Origin: Streptomyces sp. NBC_01716
GTDB taxonomy: Bacteria; Actinomycetota; Actinomycetes; Streptomycetales; Streptomycetaceae
Length of the DNA stretch: 64,000 nt
Reading direction: 5' to 3'
Assembly (NCBI RefSeq): GCF_036248275.1
Contig: NZ_CP109181.1
Location: 5,766,001-5,830,000, forward strand
Below the pieces are notes generated by a model, which did no database searches, was not told the DNA's origin, and saw only the letters and a program-made list of their open reading frames with translations. Shown here piece by piece: positions 1-7,819 of the stretch (position 1 is the stretch's first letter; every line of letters starts with the position of its first letter). Both the position numbers and the translations under genes were made by a program.

Positions 1-658
1 GCTCGTCGACCGTGCCGCAGGCGATGAGCCGCCCGCCGCCGACGATGCCGACCCGGTGGCAGACGCGCTCGACGAGCGCCAGTTGGTGGCTGGAGAAGAT
101 GACGGGCACGCCTTCGGCGGCCCTCTCCGCGAGCACGTCGCGCATCACGTCCACCGCCACCGGGTCGAGACCGGAGAACGGCTCGTCCAGCACCAGCGCT
201 TTCGGCTCGTGCACCAGGGCCGCAGCGAGCTGGACCCGCTGCTGGTTGCCGAGGCTGAGGTTCTGGACCTCCTCGGAGGCGTACGAGGAGACCTCCAGCC
301 GCTCGATCCACCGGTCGGCCGCCGTCCGCGCCCCGGCACGCGACATGCCGTGCAACTCGCCCAGATACCGCAGGTGTTCGGCGACCTTCATCCGCGGATA
401 CAGACCGCGCTCCTCGGGCATGTAGCCGAACTGCCTGCGGGCCGCGAAGTCGACCGGACGGCCGAGCCAGCGGACCTCCCCGGCGTCGGGCGTGAGGACT
501 CCGAGGATGATCCGCATCGTGGTGGTCTTGCCCGCCCCGTTGCTCCCCACGAAGCCGAAGAGCTCACCGGCGCGGATGTCGAAGGTCATGTCGTCGACGG
601 CCCGGCGCTTGCCGTAGCTCTTCCGTACGCGGTCGACCTCCAGCGCTGCCGCAGCCAT
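1..658 (-). CDS. ABC transporter ATP-binding protein, 3' end cut by window edge
   Basis: ATPase subunit of an ABC-2 type transporter, cytoplasmic, expected to pair with a permease encoded beyond the left edge. Walker A (GSNGAGKT) is at about residues 38-45. An atypical signature LSLGNQQ replaces LSGGQ, as is common in the ABC-2 group, and Walker B (ALVLDEP) is followed by FSGLDP and the switch histidine in FSSHQL. The ATG at 658 begins 72 bases beyond the methyltransferase stop, in the same direction, so it is probably the distal part of the RiPP operon. It could serve in self-immunity or export of the product. It could also be an unrelated neighbour, because the coupling that links the upstream genes is absent here. 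Confidence 0.9.
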   Translation of the reverse strand, partial: MAAAALEVDRVRKSYGKRRAVDDMTFDIRAGELFGFVGSNGAGKTTTMRIILGVLTPDAGEVRWLGRPVDFAARRQFGYMPEERGLYPRMKVAEHLRYLGELHGMSRAGARTAADRWIERLEVSSYASEEVQNLSLGNQQRVQLAAALVHEPKALVLDEPFSGLDPVAVDVMRDVLAERAAEGVPVIFSSHQLALVERVCHRVGIVGGGRLIACGTVDE

Positions 659-730
659 GTGCCGTACCTCCCGACGATGATGTGTTAACTCACTGAAGTA
701 TTGCGTTAACACATCACTCCGTCAAGGATG

Positions 731-1549
731 TCATGCGTCCTGACGCTCTACCGCGACGATGTGCTTCTCCGTCAGCTCCGACAGCGGGCTCCGGTCCCAG
801 CCCGCCCAGCGGCCGGTGACCCGCAGCCCCGCGAGCCTGGCCATCACGTCGAACTCAGCCGGCCACGCGTACCGGCTGACCTCCGGCACCTTCCGCAGCC
901 CGCCGGGGCCCAGGATCGTGTGGACGACGAGGGCGGACTGGAGCTCCCGGTTGACCTGGATCGTGTCCAACAGCAGTGCGTCCGCGGCCAGATGACCGAT
1001 CTGGGTCGTCGCCTCGGAGAGCCGGTGGTAGTTCTCCGGGTTGTACGTCTCGAAGACGGCGACCCCGCCGTCCGCGAGGGCGTCGTGGATGCCCCGCAGA
1101 CAGCTGATCTGCAACTCCTGCGTCGGCAGCATGAAGAAGGTGTTGAGCGCGGTGAGGACGACGTCGTACCGCTCCTCCACCTGAAGCGCGCTGAAGTCGG
1201 CGACCGAGCTGGTGATGCCGCCCGTGGGGTCGTTCCCGTGGAGCTTCGCCAGCATGGCGGGGGAGGCGTCCACGCCGTGCACCCGGTAGCCGTGCTTCGC
1301 CAGCGGGATGGCCAGCCGGCCCGTACCGACGCCGAGTTCGAGGAGCGAGGCGGGTGCGGGGCGCAGCTCGTCAAGGAAGGTGATCATGGAGTCGATGGCC
1401 GGGCCGGAGGTGGGGTAGAGCGAGTCGTAGACGTCGGCCAGCGCCTCGCCGTACGCGCTGCTGCCGGAGGAAGCGCTGCCGTTGCCGTTCTGGGAGGCCG
1501 TGGAGCCGTTCGTACGGTTCTCGGTCTGCTGGGGTGCTTCGGTGGTCAT
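731..1549 (-). CDS. SAM-dependent methyltransferase of the RiPP cluster
   Basis: Class I methyltransferase of 272 aa. Motif I (LLELGVGTGRL) lies at about residues 69-79, the acidic ribose-binding residue is in VHGVDASPAM, and a YDVVLTALNTF post-motif is visible. The first ~30 residues are a Ser/Gly/Asn-rich linker. The ATG at 1549 overlaps the flavoprotein stop (ATGA) and has a GAGGGAGAG Shine-Dalgarno, so it is translationally coupled. In known class V lanthipeptide and thioamitide clusters a methyltransferase at this place methylates the peptide, typically its N-terminal amine (family knowledge). The role here is inferred from neighbours. A general small-molecule methyltransferase cannot be excluded from sequence alone. 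Confidence 0.88.
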   Translation of the reverse strand: MTTEAPQQTENRTNGSTASQNGNGSASSGSSAYGEALADVYDSLYPTSGPAIDSMITFLDELRPAPASLLELGVGTGRLAIPLAKHGYRVHGVDASPAMLAKLHGNDPTGGITSSVADFSALQVEERYDVVLTALNTFFMLPTQELQISCLRGIHDALADGGVAVFETYNPENYHRLSEATTQIGHLAADALLLDTIQVNRELQSALVVHTILGPGGLRKVPEVSRYAWPAEFDVMARLAGLRVTGRWAGWDRSPLSELTEKHIVAVERQDA

Positions 1550-2193
1550 GCTCTCTCCCTCTGTTTCCGCTCTTCCGCTGATGCGTGTTCCTGCTCCGCC
1601 GTCAATGCCAGCTCCGCCCTCAACCGGTCGGCGGCCCCCAGCACTTCGGGGAACGAAGCGGGCGCCCACGCCTCCCGCCGGCCACTGGTCGTACTGCGGC
1701 CGGGATGGGGCGGGACGACGACCACGTTGCGGCGTCCGGCGAGCTTGGCGGAGTGTTCCGCGTACGCCGCGCTCTGCGCCCCGCCGGGCGGCAGCGCGGG
1801 CGCCAGCGCGATCGCGGCCTCGGTGCACTGGAGCGCGAGGACCGACGGCGAGTCACCGAGGCCGAGCGCCAGCCGGGCCAGGTAGTTGAGCGTCGCTGGC
1901 AGGACCACGACGGCGTCGGGCCACTGCGCGAGATCCACATGGCGGGCGCGCGGTTCGGGCTCGTCCGGCCAGCGGTCGGCCAGCACGTCGCAGCCACCGA
2001 TGGCGACCAGCGCCTCGTGGGTGACGAACCGGGTGGCCGCCCCCGTAAGGACGTACCGCACCTCCACGTCGGGCTGTCCCATCTTCAGCCAGCTGGCCCA
2101 GAACGGCAGATGGGCTGCTGTCACCGAACCCGTACCGACGACCAACAGCCGCCGGACACCGACCGGTTCGGGCACACCCGCGCCGGCGGTCAC
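1546..2193 (-). CDS. Flavoprotein of the HFCD family, peptidyl-cysteine decarboxylase type
   Basis: Homo-oligomeric flavin-containing Cys decarboxylase family (EpiD/LanD, TvaF-like), 215 aa. A Rossmann-like start (RRLLVVGTGSVTAAH) is followed by a candidate catalytic His at about residue 85 (ARHVDLAQWPDAVVV) and a PATLN motif at about 99-103 in the place of the PASANT flavin motif. Known relatives oxidatively decarboxylate the C-terminal Cys of a precursor peptide to an enethiol used for S-aminovinyl-cysteine formation. The GTG start overlaps the exporter stop (GTGA), and its own stop overlaps the methyltransferase start. A coenzyme A biosynthesis enzyme (CoaC) is unlikely, because there is no CoaB domain and the context is a RiPP set. 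Confidence 0.85.
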   Translation of the reverse strand: MTAGAGVPEPVGVRRLLVVGTGSVTAAHLPFWASWLKMGQPDVEVRYVLTGAATRFVTHEALVAIGGCDVLADRWPDEPEPRARHVDLAQWPDAVVVLPATLNYLARLALGLGDSPSVLALQCTEAAIALAPALPPGGAQSAAYAEHSAKLAGRRNVVVVPPHPGRSTTSGRREAWAPASFPEVLGAADRLRAELALTAEQEHASAEERKQRERA

Positions 2194-4073
2194 CGGGCCG
2201 CCGCTCCCGCCCCCGAACCCGCCACGGGCGCGGGCTCGGGAGCGGAGGCGGTTTCCGGCGCCGGCGCCGGGTCCATGGGGGGAGCCATGACAGTCGTGGT
2301 GGCCTCTGGTTTCGTGTCTTCGCCGGCGCCGCCGCCGCGCAGCGTCTGGCCGTGCACCAGCTCCTGGTAGAGCGCTGAGCGTGTGAGCAACTCCTCGTGC
2401 GTACCCCGGTCGACGATGTGTCCCTCGTCCACGACCACGATCAGATCGGCGTCCTGCACGGTCGAGATGCGGTGCGCGACGGCGATCACCGCGCGTTCGG
2501 CGGCGAGTTCACGCATCAGCGCCCGCAGCCGCTCCTCGTTCTCGCTGTCGAGCTGGGACGTCGGCTCGTCGAACAGGACGACGCGGGTCTCCCGGAGCAG
2601 TACGCGGGCTGCCGCCAGCCGCTGCCGCTGACCGCCCGACAGGTCCTCGGCGCGGCCCAGTTCGGTGTCGAGACCGTCCGGCAGCGCCTCCACGGCCGCG
2701 CGCAGCCCGAGCGTCTCAAGCGCCCGCCACAGCTCCGTGTCCGGTACGTCGGTGTCCTGGCCGAGCTGGAGGTTCTGGCGAACCGTGCCCTCGACGAGGG
2801 TGAAGCTCTGGTCGACGTAGCTGATCTGGCCGCGCAGTTGGTGCAGCGGCCACTGCTCGACCGGGAACCCGCAGATTGAGATCCGGCCCGAATCCGGCAG
2901 CAGGAAGCGTTCGGTGAGGCCGAGCAGCGTCGTCTTGCCGGCGCCGGACGGGCCGACGATGGCGGTCAGCCCGCGCGCGGGGGCCGCGAAGTCCGCTCCG
3001 TGGATGATCGTGCGCTCGCCGTCGACATAGGTGACCTGGTCGAACTCCACGGCCGGCGCGGTGGCGGACGGCTCGATCTCGGCGGTGGCTCCGGGGTCCT
3101 CCGACGGGATCATGAGGACGCTGTTCAGCCGGCCACGCGCGGCAAGTCCGGACTGCATACGGGCGAAGCCCGAGACCAACAGGGTGAGCGGCGAGACCAG
3201 TTGGAGCAGATAGACGATGAAGGCGGCGAACTCGCCGATGTTCAGATCCCCGGAGGCGAGCCGCGCCCCGCTGACGACCATCACCGCGACGATCGAGAGC
3301 TGCTGGCCGAACTGCATCGTGGGACCGACCAGCGCGCTCACCCGTGCGACGGACACGGCGGCCTTGCGCGCGTCGTCCACGCTGTGCCCCAGCGAGGAAG
3401 CCACCTGGCGCTCGGCCAGGAACGCCTTGACGGTGGGCAGCGACAGCACCGCCGCCGTCATCTGCTGGGACATGGTGCCGATGGCGTTCTGCTGCCTCTC
3501 CACACCGCTGCGGATCGCCCGTACGCAGGCGAAGATGCCGAGTCCGGCGACGGTGAAGGTGGCCAGGACGACCAGGAGCAGGACCCAGTCCAGCAGGCCC
3601 ATGGCGATCAGCGTGCCGATGGCCAGGAAGAGGGACGAGGGGATCTGCGCCACGCCGACATCCACCACGGAGCGCAGCTGCGAGCTGTCGGAGCTGGCGC
3701 GGGCGACCAGATTGCCGGCGCCTTCGCGTCGTACGCGCCGAAGGGGAAGGGTCAGGATGTGCGCGGCGATCCGGAACCGGGCCTCGGAGACCAGGGCCTC
3801 ACCGGCGCGGGCGAGCAGGAAGGAGCCGATCGCGGAGGCGAGGCCGGCGCCGAGCGCGAGACCGGCCATCGCGAGCATCGGCCGGATGGGACGTTCGTCC
3901 TGGCCGAGGGCGATCACCAGGTCGCGGACCTGGAGGGGAAGCATGAGCGTGGCGACGGCGGAGAGCATGCTCATCACCACCGCACCGGCGACGGCGGTCT
4001 TCCGGCCCTCCAGGAGCTGGGCGAAGACGCGCAGTTCGTCGGTGCCGGCCGGACGTGGCTCTGCCTTGGCCAT
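2190..4073 (-). CDS. ABC exporter, fused transmembrane and ATP-binding domains
   Basis: Type I ABC exporter half-transporter, 627 aa. Six hydrophobic segments lie in residues ~25-310. The ATPase follows: Walker A GPSGAGKT at ~374-381, signature LSGGQ at ~478-482, Walker B VVLFDEP at ~498-504, and a switch His in VAHRIS. There is no N-terminal C39 peptidase domain, so leader cleavage would need another protease. The C-terminal ~45 residues are Pro/Ala/Glu-rich. The ATG at 4073 was preferred to an upstream start because GAGGAG sits 10 bases before it. It lies 62 bases after the HopA1 gene, and its stop overlaps the flavoprotein start. It probably exports the cluster product. Confidence 0.92.
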   Translation of the reverse strand: MAKAEPRPAGTDELRVFAQLLEGRKTAVAGAVVMSMLSAVATLMLPLQVRDLVIALGQDERPIRPMLAMAGLALGAGLASAIGSFLLARAGEALVSEARFRIAAHILTLPLRRVRREGAGNLVARASSDSSQLRSVVDVGVAQIPSSLFLAIGTLIAMGLLDWVLLLVVLATFTVAGLGIFACVRAIRSGVERQQNAIGTMSQQMTAAVLSLPTVKAFLAERQVASSLGHSVDDARKAAVSVARVSALVGPTMQFGQQLSIVAVMVVSGARLASGDLNIGEFAAFIVYLLQLVSPLTLLVSGFARMQSGLAARGRLNSVLMIPSEDPGATAEIEPSATAPAVEFDQVTYVDGERTIIHGADFAAPARGLTAIVGPSGAGKTTLLGLTERFLLPDSGRISICGFPVEQWPLHQLRGQISYVDQSFTLVEGTVRQNLQLGQDTDVPDTELWRALETLGLRAAVEALPDGLDTELGRAEDLSGGQRQRLAAARVLLRETRVVLFDEPTSQLDSENEERLRALMRELAAERAVIAVAHRISTVQDADLIVVVDEGHIVDRGTHEELLTRSALYQELVHGQTLRGGGAGEDTKPEATTTVMAPPMDPAPAPETASAPEPAPVAGSGAGAAAR

Positions 4074-4135
4074 GGTGGTGGTTCTCCTCAAGCTTGCGGT
4101 TGCATCCGGTCACTTTCGGTCGCACGGCCGACGGT

Positions 4136-5191
4136 TCAGGGCGCGGCGGCGGCCGCGGTCGTCCAGGGCCAGGGCGCCGAGTCGAGGTTCCGGGCGGGGT
4201 CGGCGGGGTCGACGTTCGCCGCGGCGCACGCCGCCGAGAGTTCGGCGGCGGCCGGGCGCTCGCGCCCCTGCTCGGCGGCGGCCACGAAGGCGCGGGCCAC
4301 CACATGCGAACGGTGCTCGCCGAAGCTGAGTCCGCGCATGCCGGTGCGGTCGTCCTTCGGCTCCCAGGCGGCCGTCACGCCCGGGGCCACGACATGCGCG
4401 AACGCGGGAGGCGGGCCATCGGGCAGCCCGGTGGCGAGGGCGCTCTCGGTCAACGCGCCGACCACGCCCCACGATTCGGAACTCAGATAGACCACCATGC
4501 CGTCGTTGCGCGGCAGGCTGGCCGGGTTCGAGATGATCTTCGCCCGGTAGATCACCGACCGGCTCTCCAGCGTGCCCAGTACGGCGTGCCACAGGGCGGG
4601 GGCCTGTTCGGCGTCGGCCACGCGCAGATACATGCGCAGCAGATCGCCCCCGCCCGTACGGCCCTTGCCACTGTCCACCAGAAAGAAGCCCGGTGAGATC
4701 AGCGGGCGGGCGGAGGGGAGGACCATCAGGACCACGGGGCGGGCCGGGTCGCCGACCGTACGGCCGGTCTCCCGCAGCGTCACGGAGTCGGGGACGTTCA
4801 GGCGCAGACCGTCGATCTCCACCACGCGCCGGCCGGCGGCCGTGCGCCGGTCCGTGAGGATGGCGGGCGCGACGGTCGCCGGGTGGGGGGTCGCCTCGGC
4901 GATCCGGGTCTCGTACTCCGGTGCGCGCAGGGTCTTGGGCGCCTTGCGGTCGCGTATGCCGCGGCCGGTGTGCAGCACCTCGTAGAGGGCACGGGCGAGC
5001 GTGAAGCGCATCGCTGACGGGGACTCGGCGGTGACCTCGTCGTCGCCGACCCAGGCGGTCCTGCCGTCCGCGGCGATCCGGACGGTGTCGAGCGCGTTCC
5101 GGAGTCCGGCGGAGAGGGGCGGTGGCGTGGGGTCTGTCGGGTGCGCGAGGTCTGTGCCTGTGCCTGTGCCCGTGTTCGTAGCCGTGCTCAT
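4136..5191 (-). CDS. HopA1-domain protein (T3SS effector HopA1 family), RiPP lyase candidate
   Basis: A 351-aa protein resembling the HopA1 family found in class V lanthipeptide and thioamitide clusters. Seen: an N-terminal Thr/Gly repeat (encoded by a 6-bp microsatellite), then a globular domain with motifs RFTLARALYEVLHTG, VDSGKGRTGGGDLLRMYLRV and FGEHRSHVVARAF typical of the family. In characterised clusters a HopA1 protein works together with an APH-like kinase to dehydrate Ser/Thr, the kinase phosphorylating and the HopA1 protein eliminating phosphate; this is family knowledge. The ATG overlaps the phosphotransferase stop (ATGA), supporting a stoichiometric pair. The name reflects homology to a Pseudomonas effector and does not imply secretion here. 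Confidence 0.82.
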   Translation of the reverse strand: MSTATNTGTGTGTDLAHPTDPTPPPLSAGLRNALDTVRIAADGRTAWVGDDEVTAESPSAMRFTLARALYEVLHTGRGIRDRKAPKTLRAPEYETRIAEATPHPATVAPAILTDRRTAAGRRVVEIDGLRLNVPDSVTLRETGRTVGDPARPVVLMVLPSARPLISPGFFLVDSGKGRTGGGDLLRMYLRVADAEQAPALWHAVLGTLESRSVIYRAKIISNPASLPRNDGMVVYLSSESWGVVGALTESALATGLPDGPPPAFAHVVAPGVTAAWEPKDDRTGMRGLSFGEHRSHVVARAFVAAAEQGRERPAAAELSAACAAANVDPADPARNLDSAPWPWTTAAAAAP

Positions 5192-6309
5192 GCGGCCTCC
5201 CCGAGTCCCACCGTGGAGACGAAGCTCCGCGGATCAAGCAGCGCGGTCCGGCCGATTCCCGCCGCAGCCCGGACGATGGCCGACAGGCGGCCGTTCTCCT
5301 TGGTCGAGGCGATCAGCCGGTCGATCAGATGCCATCCGGCGTAGGACGTGGCCCGTACGACGAGTCCTTCGTCGCCGGGGCCGCCGCCCTCGCGGTAGCC
5401 GCGGTGGAACGCGGCGATCAGCGGCAGTACGCGGGTCAGCTCCTCGCTGCCGCGCGCCACGACCTCCTCGTGGGTGAGCGTCGCCGAGAACGCGTCCTCC
5501 GTCTCCTGCGAGGGAATCCGCAGTACCGCCCGGTGGAGCCATTCGCCGACGTATGCCCCGACGTCACGCGCCGGGTCACCAAGCCGAAACTCTTCCCAGT
5601 CGTTGACGTACAACGCGCTCTCCGTGGCCAGGAACTGATCCAGCCTCAGATCGCCGTGGATCGGCACGCGCGCGGCTTCGGCCTCGGTCGCCCGGAGCCG
5701 TTCGAGCCCGTCGAGCAGCGCCGCGTCGCGCTGCAGCAGCCCCCAGCCCTGGATGAACGCGCCGGTGGCGTTGACGTAGTGCTCCAGCGGCAGCGACCGC
5801 AGGTCCTCGACGGGCGGGTACGGGTGCGGGTCCGGCTCGGGGAAGTCCTCCGGCAGGAACGGCAGTTGGTGCAGGGCGGCCACCGTGCGGCCGGCCTCGG
5901 CGGACGTCGCCTCGGTGAACTCGTCCTCCGCGGCGAGCTCGCTGCCCGACCGGATGTCGTCGAGCATGCCGAAGACCAGCAGGCGCCCTTCCTCGTCGCC
6001 GCCCAGGAATTGCGGGCGGGGGAAGGGGGATTGGCCGCGATTCATCAGGCGTTCGAATGACATGAGCCGCTGGTAGCGCTTCAGGGATTCCTTGGGATTC
6101 CCTTTGAGGCGCTTCACGAATACGGCTTCGCCGGTGTCGGTCACGCCCGACCAGTTGTCGTTGCGGCCGGGATAGGAGAAGACCTCCGAGGCGTTGAGTG
6201 AACCCAAGTCGAGCTGGACGAGGAGCTGTTCGACCGATGTGTCCACGGGACTGTCGACAGCCGACGCGGAAGACCGGCCCTGCGGGTATTGAATCTTTTC
6301 GCCTGCCAC
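5188..6309 (-). CDS. APH-like phosphotransferase of the RiPP cluster
   Basis: Aminoglycoside-phosphotransferase-fold kinase of 373 aa. An N-lobe Lys (VFVKRLKG, ~66) and the catalytic loop IHGDLRLDQF at ~217-226 are clear. The metal-binding segment reads NDWEEFRLGDPARDVG rather than the usual IDW. It is the first gene of the coupled run phosphotransferase - HopA1 - exporter - flavoprotein - methyltransferase. In class V lanthipeptide and thioamitide systems the equivalent kinase phosphorylates precursor Ser/Thr before elimination. The GTG at 6309 is the most upstream possible start, since an in-frame TAG lies 12 bases before it. It has no Shine-Dalgarno and may be leaderless. An antibiotic-resistance role is less likely given the neighbours. 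Confidence 0.85.
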   Translation of the reverse strand: MAGEKIQYPQGRSSASAVDSPVDTSVEQLLVQLDLGSLNASEVFSYPGRNDNWSGVTDTGEAVFVKRLKGNPKESLKRYQRLMSFERLMNRGQSPFPRPQFLGGDEEGRLLVFGMLDDIRSGSELAAEDEFTEATSAEAGRTVAALHQLPFLPEDFPEPDPHPYPPVEDLRSLPLEHYVNATGAFIQGWGLLQRDAALLDGLERLRATEAEAARVPIHGDLRLDQFLATESALYVNDWEEFRLGDPARDVGAYVGEWLHRAVLRIPSQETEDAFSATLTHEEVVARGSEELTRVLPLIAAFHRGYREGGGPGDEGLVVRATSYAGWHLIDRLIASTKENGRLSAIVRAAAGIGRTALLDPRSFVSTVGLGEAA

Positions 6310-6346
6310 AGCCGTTTTCTATCGCGGGACGCCGTCGGCGGACAAC
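6310..6346 (-). promoter_or_regulatory. Putative promoter of the RiPP operon, possibly leaderless
   Basis: Read on the minus strand, TTGTCC and TAGAAA are separated by 18 bases, and the predicted transcription start falls at or next to the GTG start codon. No ribosome-binding site precedes that GTG, consistent with a leaderless mRNA. This rests on consensus matching only. Confidence 0.3.
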
Positions 6347-6542
6347 GAATTGACCGCCATCGGCCACCCTCGGCCGGGGCGTGGCTCGATGGGTAACGTC
6401 CCGGACTGCCGGGCCGCTCGGGGGCCGCCCGAGGCCGTCCGAACGCGCGGCGGGGCGGGGCGAGGCCGGGTGGGGCCGGATGCGGCGGGTCCGTGGCGGG
6501 TCCGTGGCAGGTCTGTGGCCGCCGGGGCGCGGTCGCCTGGCC

Positions 6543-6587
6543 GCCTCCACGCGGGTCAGCAGGGAAAACCGTACCCACGTGGGAGGC
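6543..6587. repeat. Imperfect inverted repeat with core CCCACGTGGG
   Basis: GCCTCC at 6543-6548 pairs with GGAGGC at 6582-6587, and the internal segments ACGCGGGT and ACCCACGTG continue the pairing with one bulge. The right arm holds the perfect 10-bp palindrome CCCACGTGGG (6574-6583). It lies in the non-coding 477-bp gap between the LuxR-type gene and the phosphotransferase gene, so it is a candidate operator or part of the luxR terminator. I saw no coding sequence in the gap. Confidence 0.45.
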
Positions 6588-6619
6588 GACGCGACGTTCG
6601 GGCCGACGAACGGCGGTCG

Positions 6620-6645
6620 GTGACGGTTCCTCCGCTAACCGTCAC
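6620..6645. repeat. Perfect 9-bp inverted repeat upstream of the RiPP operon
   Basis: GTGACGGTT (6620-6628) and AACCGTCAC (6637-6645) are perfect inverted copies with an 8-base spacer. This spacing suits a dimeric DNA-binding protein, and the small LuxR-type protein encoded next to it is the obvious candidate. A terminator for the LuxR-type gene is possible, but no T-run follows on the minus strand. Confidence 0.5.
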
Positions 6646-6786
6646 TCGACGCCGCCGCTCGGGGGCCCATATGTCCGAACCGAGAATTCCGCATTCTCGT
6701 CACCCGTGCGCGTGCGGTGAGCGATACGTTCCGCGCCACCGCGTGGTGCTCGCTTTACGGGCGTCGGGTCGTGGATTCGACCGGGC

Positions 6787-7011
6787 TCAGACGATTCTTC
6801 GCCGTACGGCCCACACAACCGCTTCGATCGGCGTTTCGACGTCGACCCGTTCGCATATCGTCCGCAGTTTTCGGCGCAGTGTGCGGTCGCTCATTCCCAT
6901 CCTGCGCGCGACCTGCGCCATGGTGCAGCCCTGCGAGACAAGTTGAAGGATTCTCAAGTGATCATTTTCCAGTCCGAGGTGGGGGGCTCTGAGGACACTT
7001 CGTGGATTCAC
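6787..7011 (-). CDS. Stand-alone LuxR-type HTH regulator, 74 aa
   Basis: The whole protein is little more than a LuxR/FixJ C-terminal HTH domain: DHLRILQLVSQGCTMAQVAR is followed by RRMGMSDRTLRRKLRTICERV and a terminal recognition-type tail. There is no receiver, ATPase or ligand domain. The GTG at 7011 was chosen because GTGAGG lies 9 bases before it; a GTG at 7026 would add five residues. Codon use is noticeably less GC-rich than that of neighbours. Position directly upstream of the RiPP operon suggests a cluster-situated regulator acting on the inverted repeats at 6543-6645. Its C-terminal domain resembles that of the regulator at 40032-40979. Confidence 0.75.
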   Translation of the reverse strand: MNPRSVLRAPHLGLENDHLRILQLVSQGCTMAQVARRMGMSDRTLRRKLRTICERVDVETPIEAVVWAVRRRIV

Positions 7012-7146
7012 CTGTATCAACCTCACGGTTGTCCGGCGGTGAGGCGCCGGATTCCGAGGTGCTCGACGGCCTGAAACAAGAAGCTCGTTCCGTGTGCTGC
7101 CGCCGGAAGAGCTGCTGTCTCCGGTTCGTTCGAGCGTGGTCCGAGA

Positions 7147-7177
7147 AGTATGGATTTCCGGTCTACGCGTCAGTCAA
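7147..7177 (-). promoter_or_regulatory. Putative promoter of the LuxR-type gene
   Basis: On the minus strand TTGACT (7177-7172) and CATACT (7152-7147) are 19 bases apart, about 140 bases before the LuxR-type start. Consensus match only. Confidence 0.33.
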
Positions 7178-7199
7178 TTCCTTCCCCCGTTCCAGTCAT

Positions 7200-7376
7200 C
7201 GGACCGGGGTGGTAATCCGGTCCGTCGGCTTGTGACGCGGGAGTTTTCTCCCCCGTGTGCGAGGTGGGCGATGCTCCGGCCACCCGCGGCCATGACACCC
7301 CTCCACCTCGCCTCCACTTCGTATGTTCAAACGGTCCGGTGGGGGAGGTGAACAGGGCGCGATGTGATCGCCCTGT
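7200..7376. repeat. Three clustered inverted repeats in a gene-poor region
   Basis: CGGACCGG (7200-7207) pairs with CCGGTCCG (7217-7224). GGGAG (7239-7243) pairs with CTCCC (7248-7252) around a TTTT loop. ACAGGGCG (7352-7359) pairs with CGCCCTGT (7369-7376). The last has a 9-base loop and could be a terminator. The surrounding 7012-8186 stretch shows no convincing coding sequence in any frame; short frames there are Arg/Pro-rich and lack family resemblance. Confidence 0.45.
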
Positions 7377-7484
7377 GCTGTCGACCCGTCACCGGTCGGT
7401 CCGGGGGGTGCCCGTACGGTCTCCCAGCTTCAGTTTTCCGCCCCCTCGGAGGGCGTCCGAGGGGGGTACGACACGCCCGGAATA

Positions 7485-7500
7485 TGTGATGCAGATCACA
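7485..7500. promoter_or_regulatory. Perfect CRP-type box TGTGA-N6-TCACA
   Basis: TGTGATGCAGATCACA matches the classical CRP consensus in both half sites and differs from the best E. coli site only in the two central bases. Streptomyces encodes a Crp homologue with a similar motif (family knowledge). The next supported gene is the S37 peptidase about 690 bases downstream, so the target is unclear; an unannotated transcript is possible. Confidence 0.6.
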
Positions 7501-7819
7501 GCATCCTTTGGCGGTCGCCATGAGTCTGGTCGGTGCCGTGATGTCCGGAACGTCGCGACTGGGTACCTCGGCAGGGTGTCGGCCCCGATCCGTCGCGAAC
7601 GCGGTCGCGTGCCCGTCGAGGTCCCCGCGAGGGTCCCGCGCTCCGTCCGAAGAGCGGGCCCCGCGAGGGGGGAAACGATCCCCGGGCGACCAATTCGGGG
7701 CGCCGGGAGCCCGGTTGATAAACGGCCGAATCGCCGGAGCGAAGGCCCCCGGGGCGGGCGTGGGGAGGCGGTATTCCGGGCACGGCGAGGCGCCCTGCCG
7801 GTTACGCGGAGGAAAGGCG

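Noticed and set aside
728..1885. Long + strand frame opposite the methyltransferase and flavoprotein genes
   Set aside because: Mirror frame caused by GC-biased third positions; composition is Arg/Gly/Pro-rich without motifs, while the minus strand has clear domains and coupling.
7002..7235. + strand frame with two Cys pairs overlapping the start of the LuxR-type gene
   Set aside because: No ribosome-binding site, overlap with a supported gene on the other strand, and no Ser/Thr-rich core; not a convincing precursor.
7203..7290. 39-codon minus-strand frame MAAGGRSIAHLAHGG... upstream of the LuxR-type gene
   Set aside because: No Cys, no Shine-Dalgarno and no similarity to leader peptides; probably chance.
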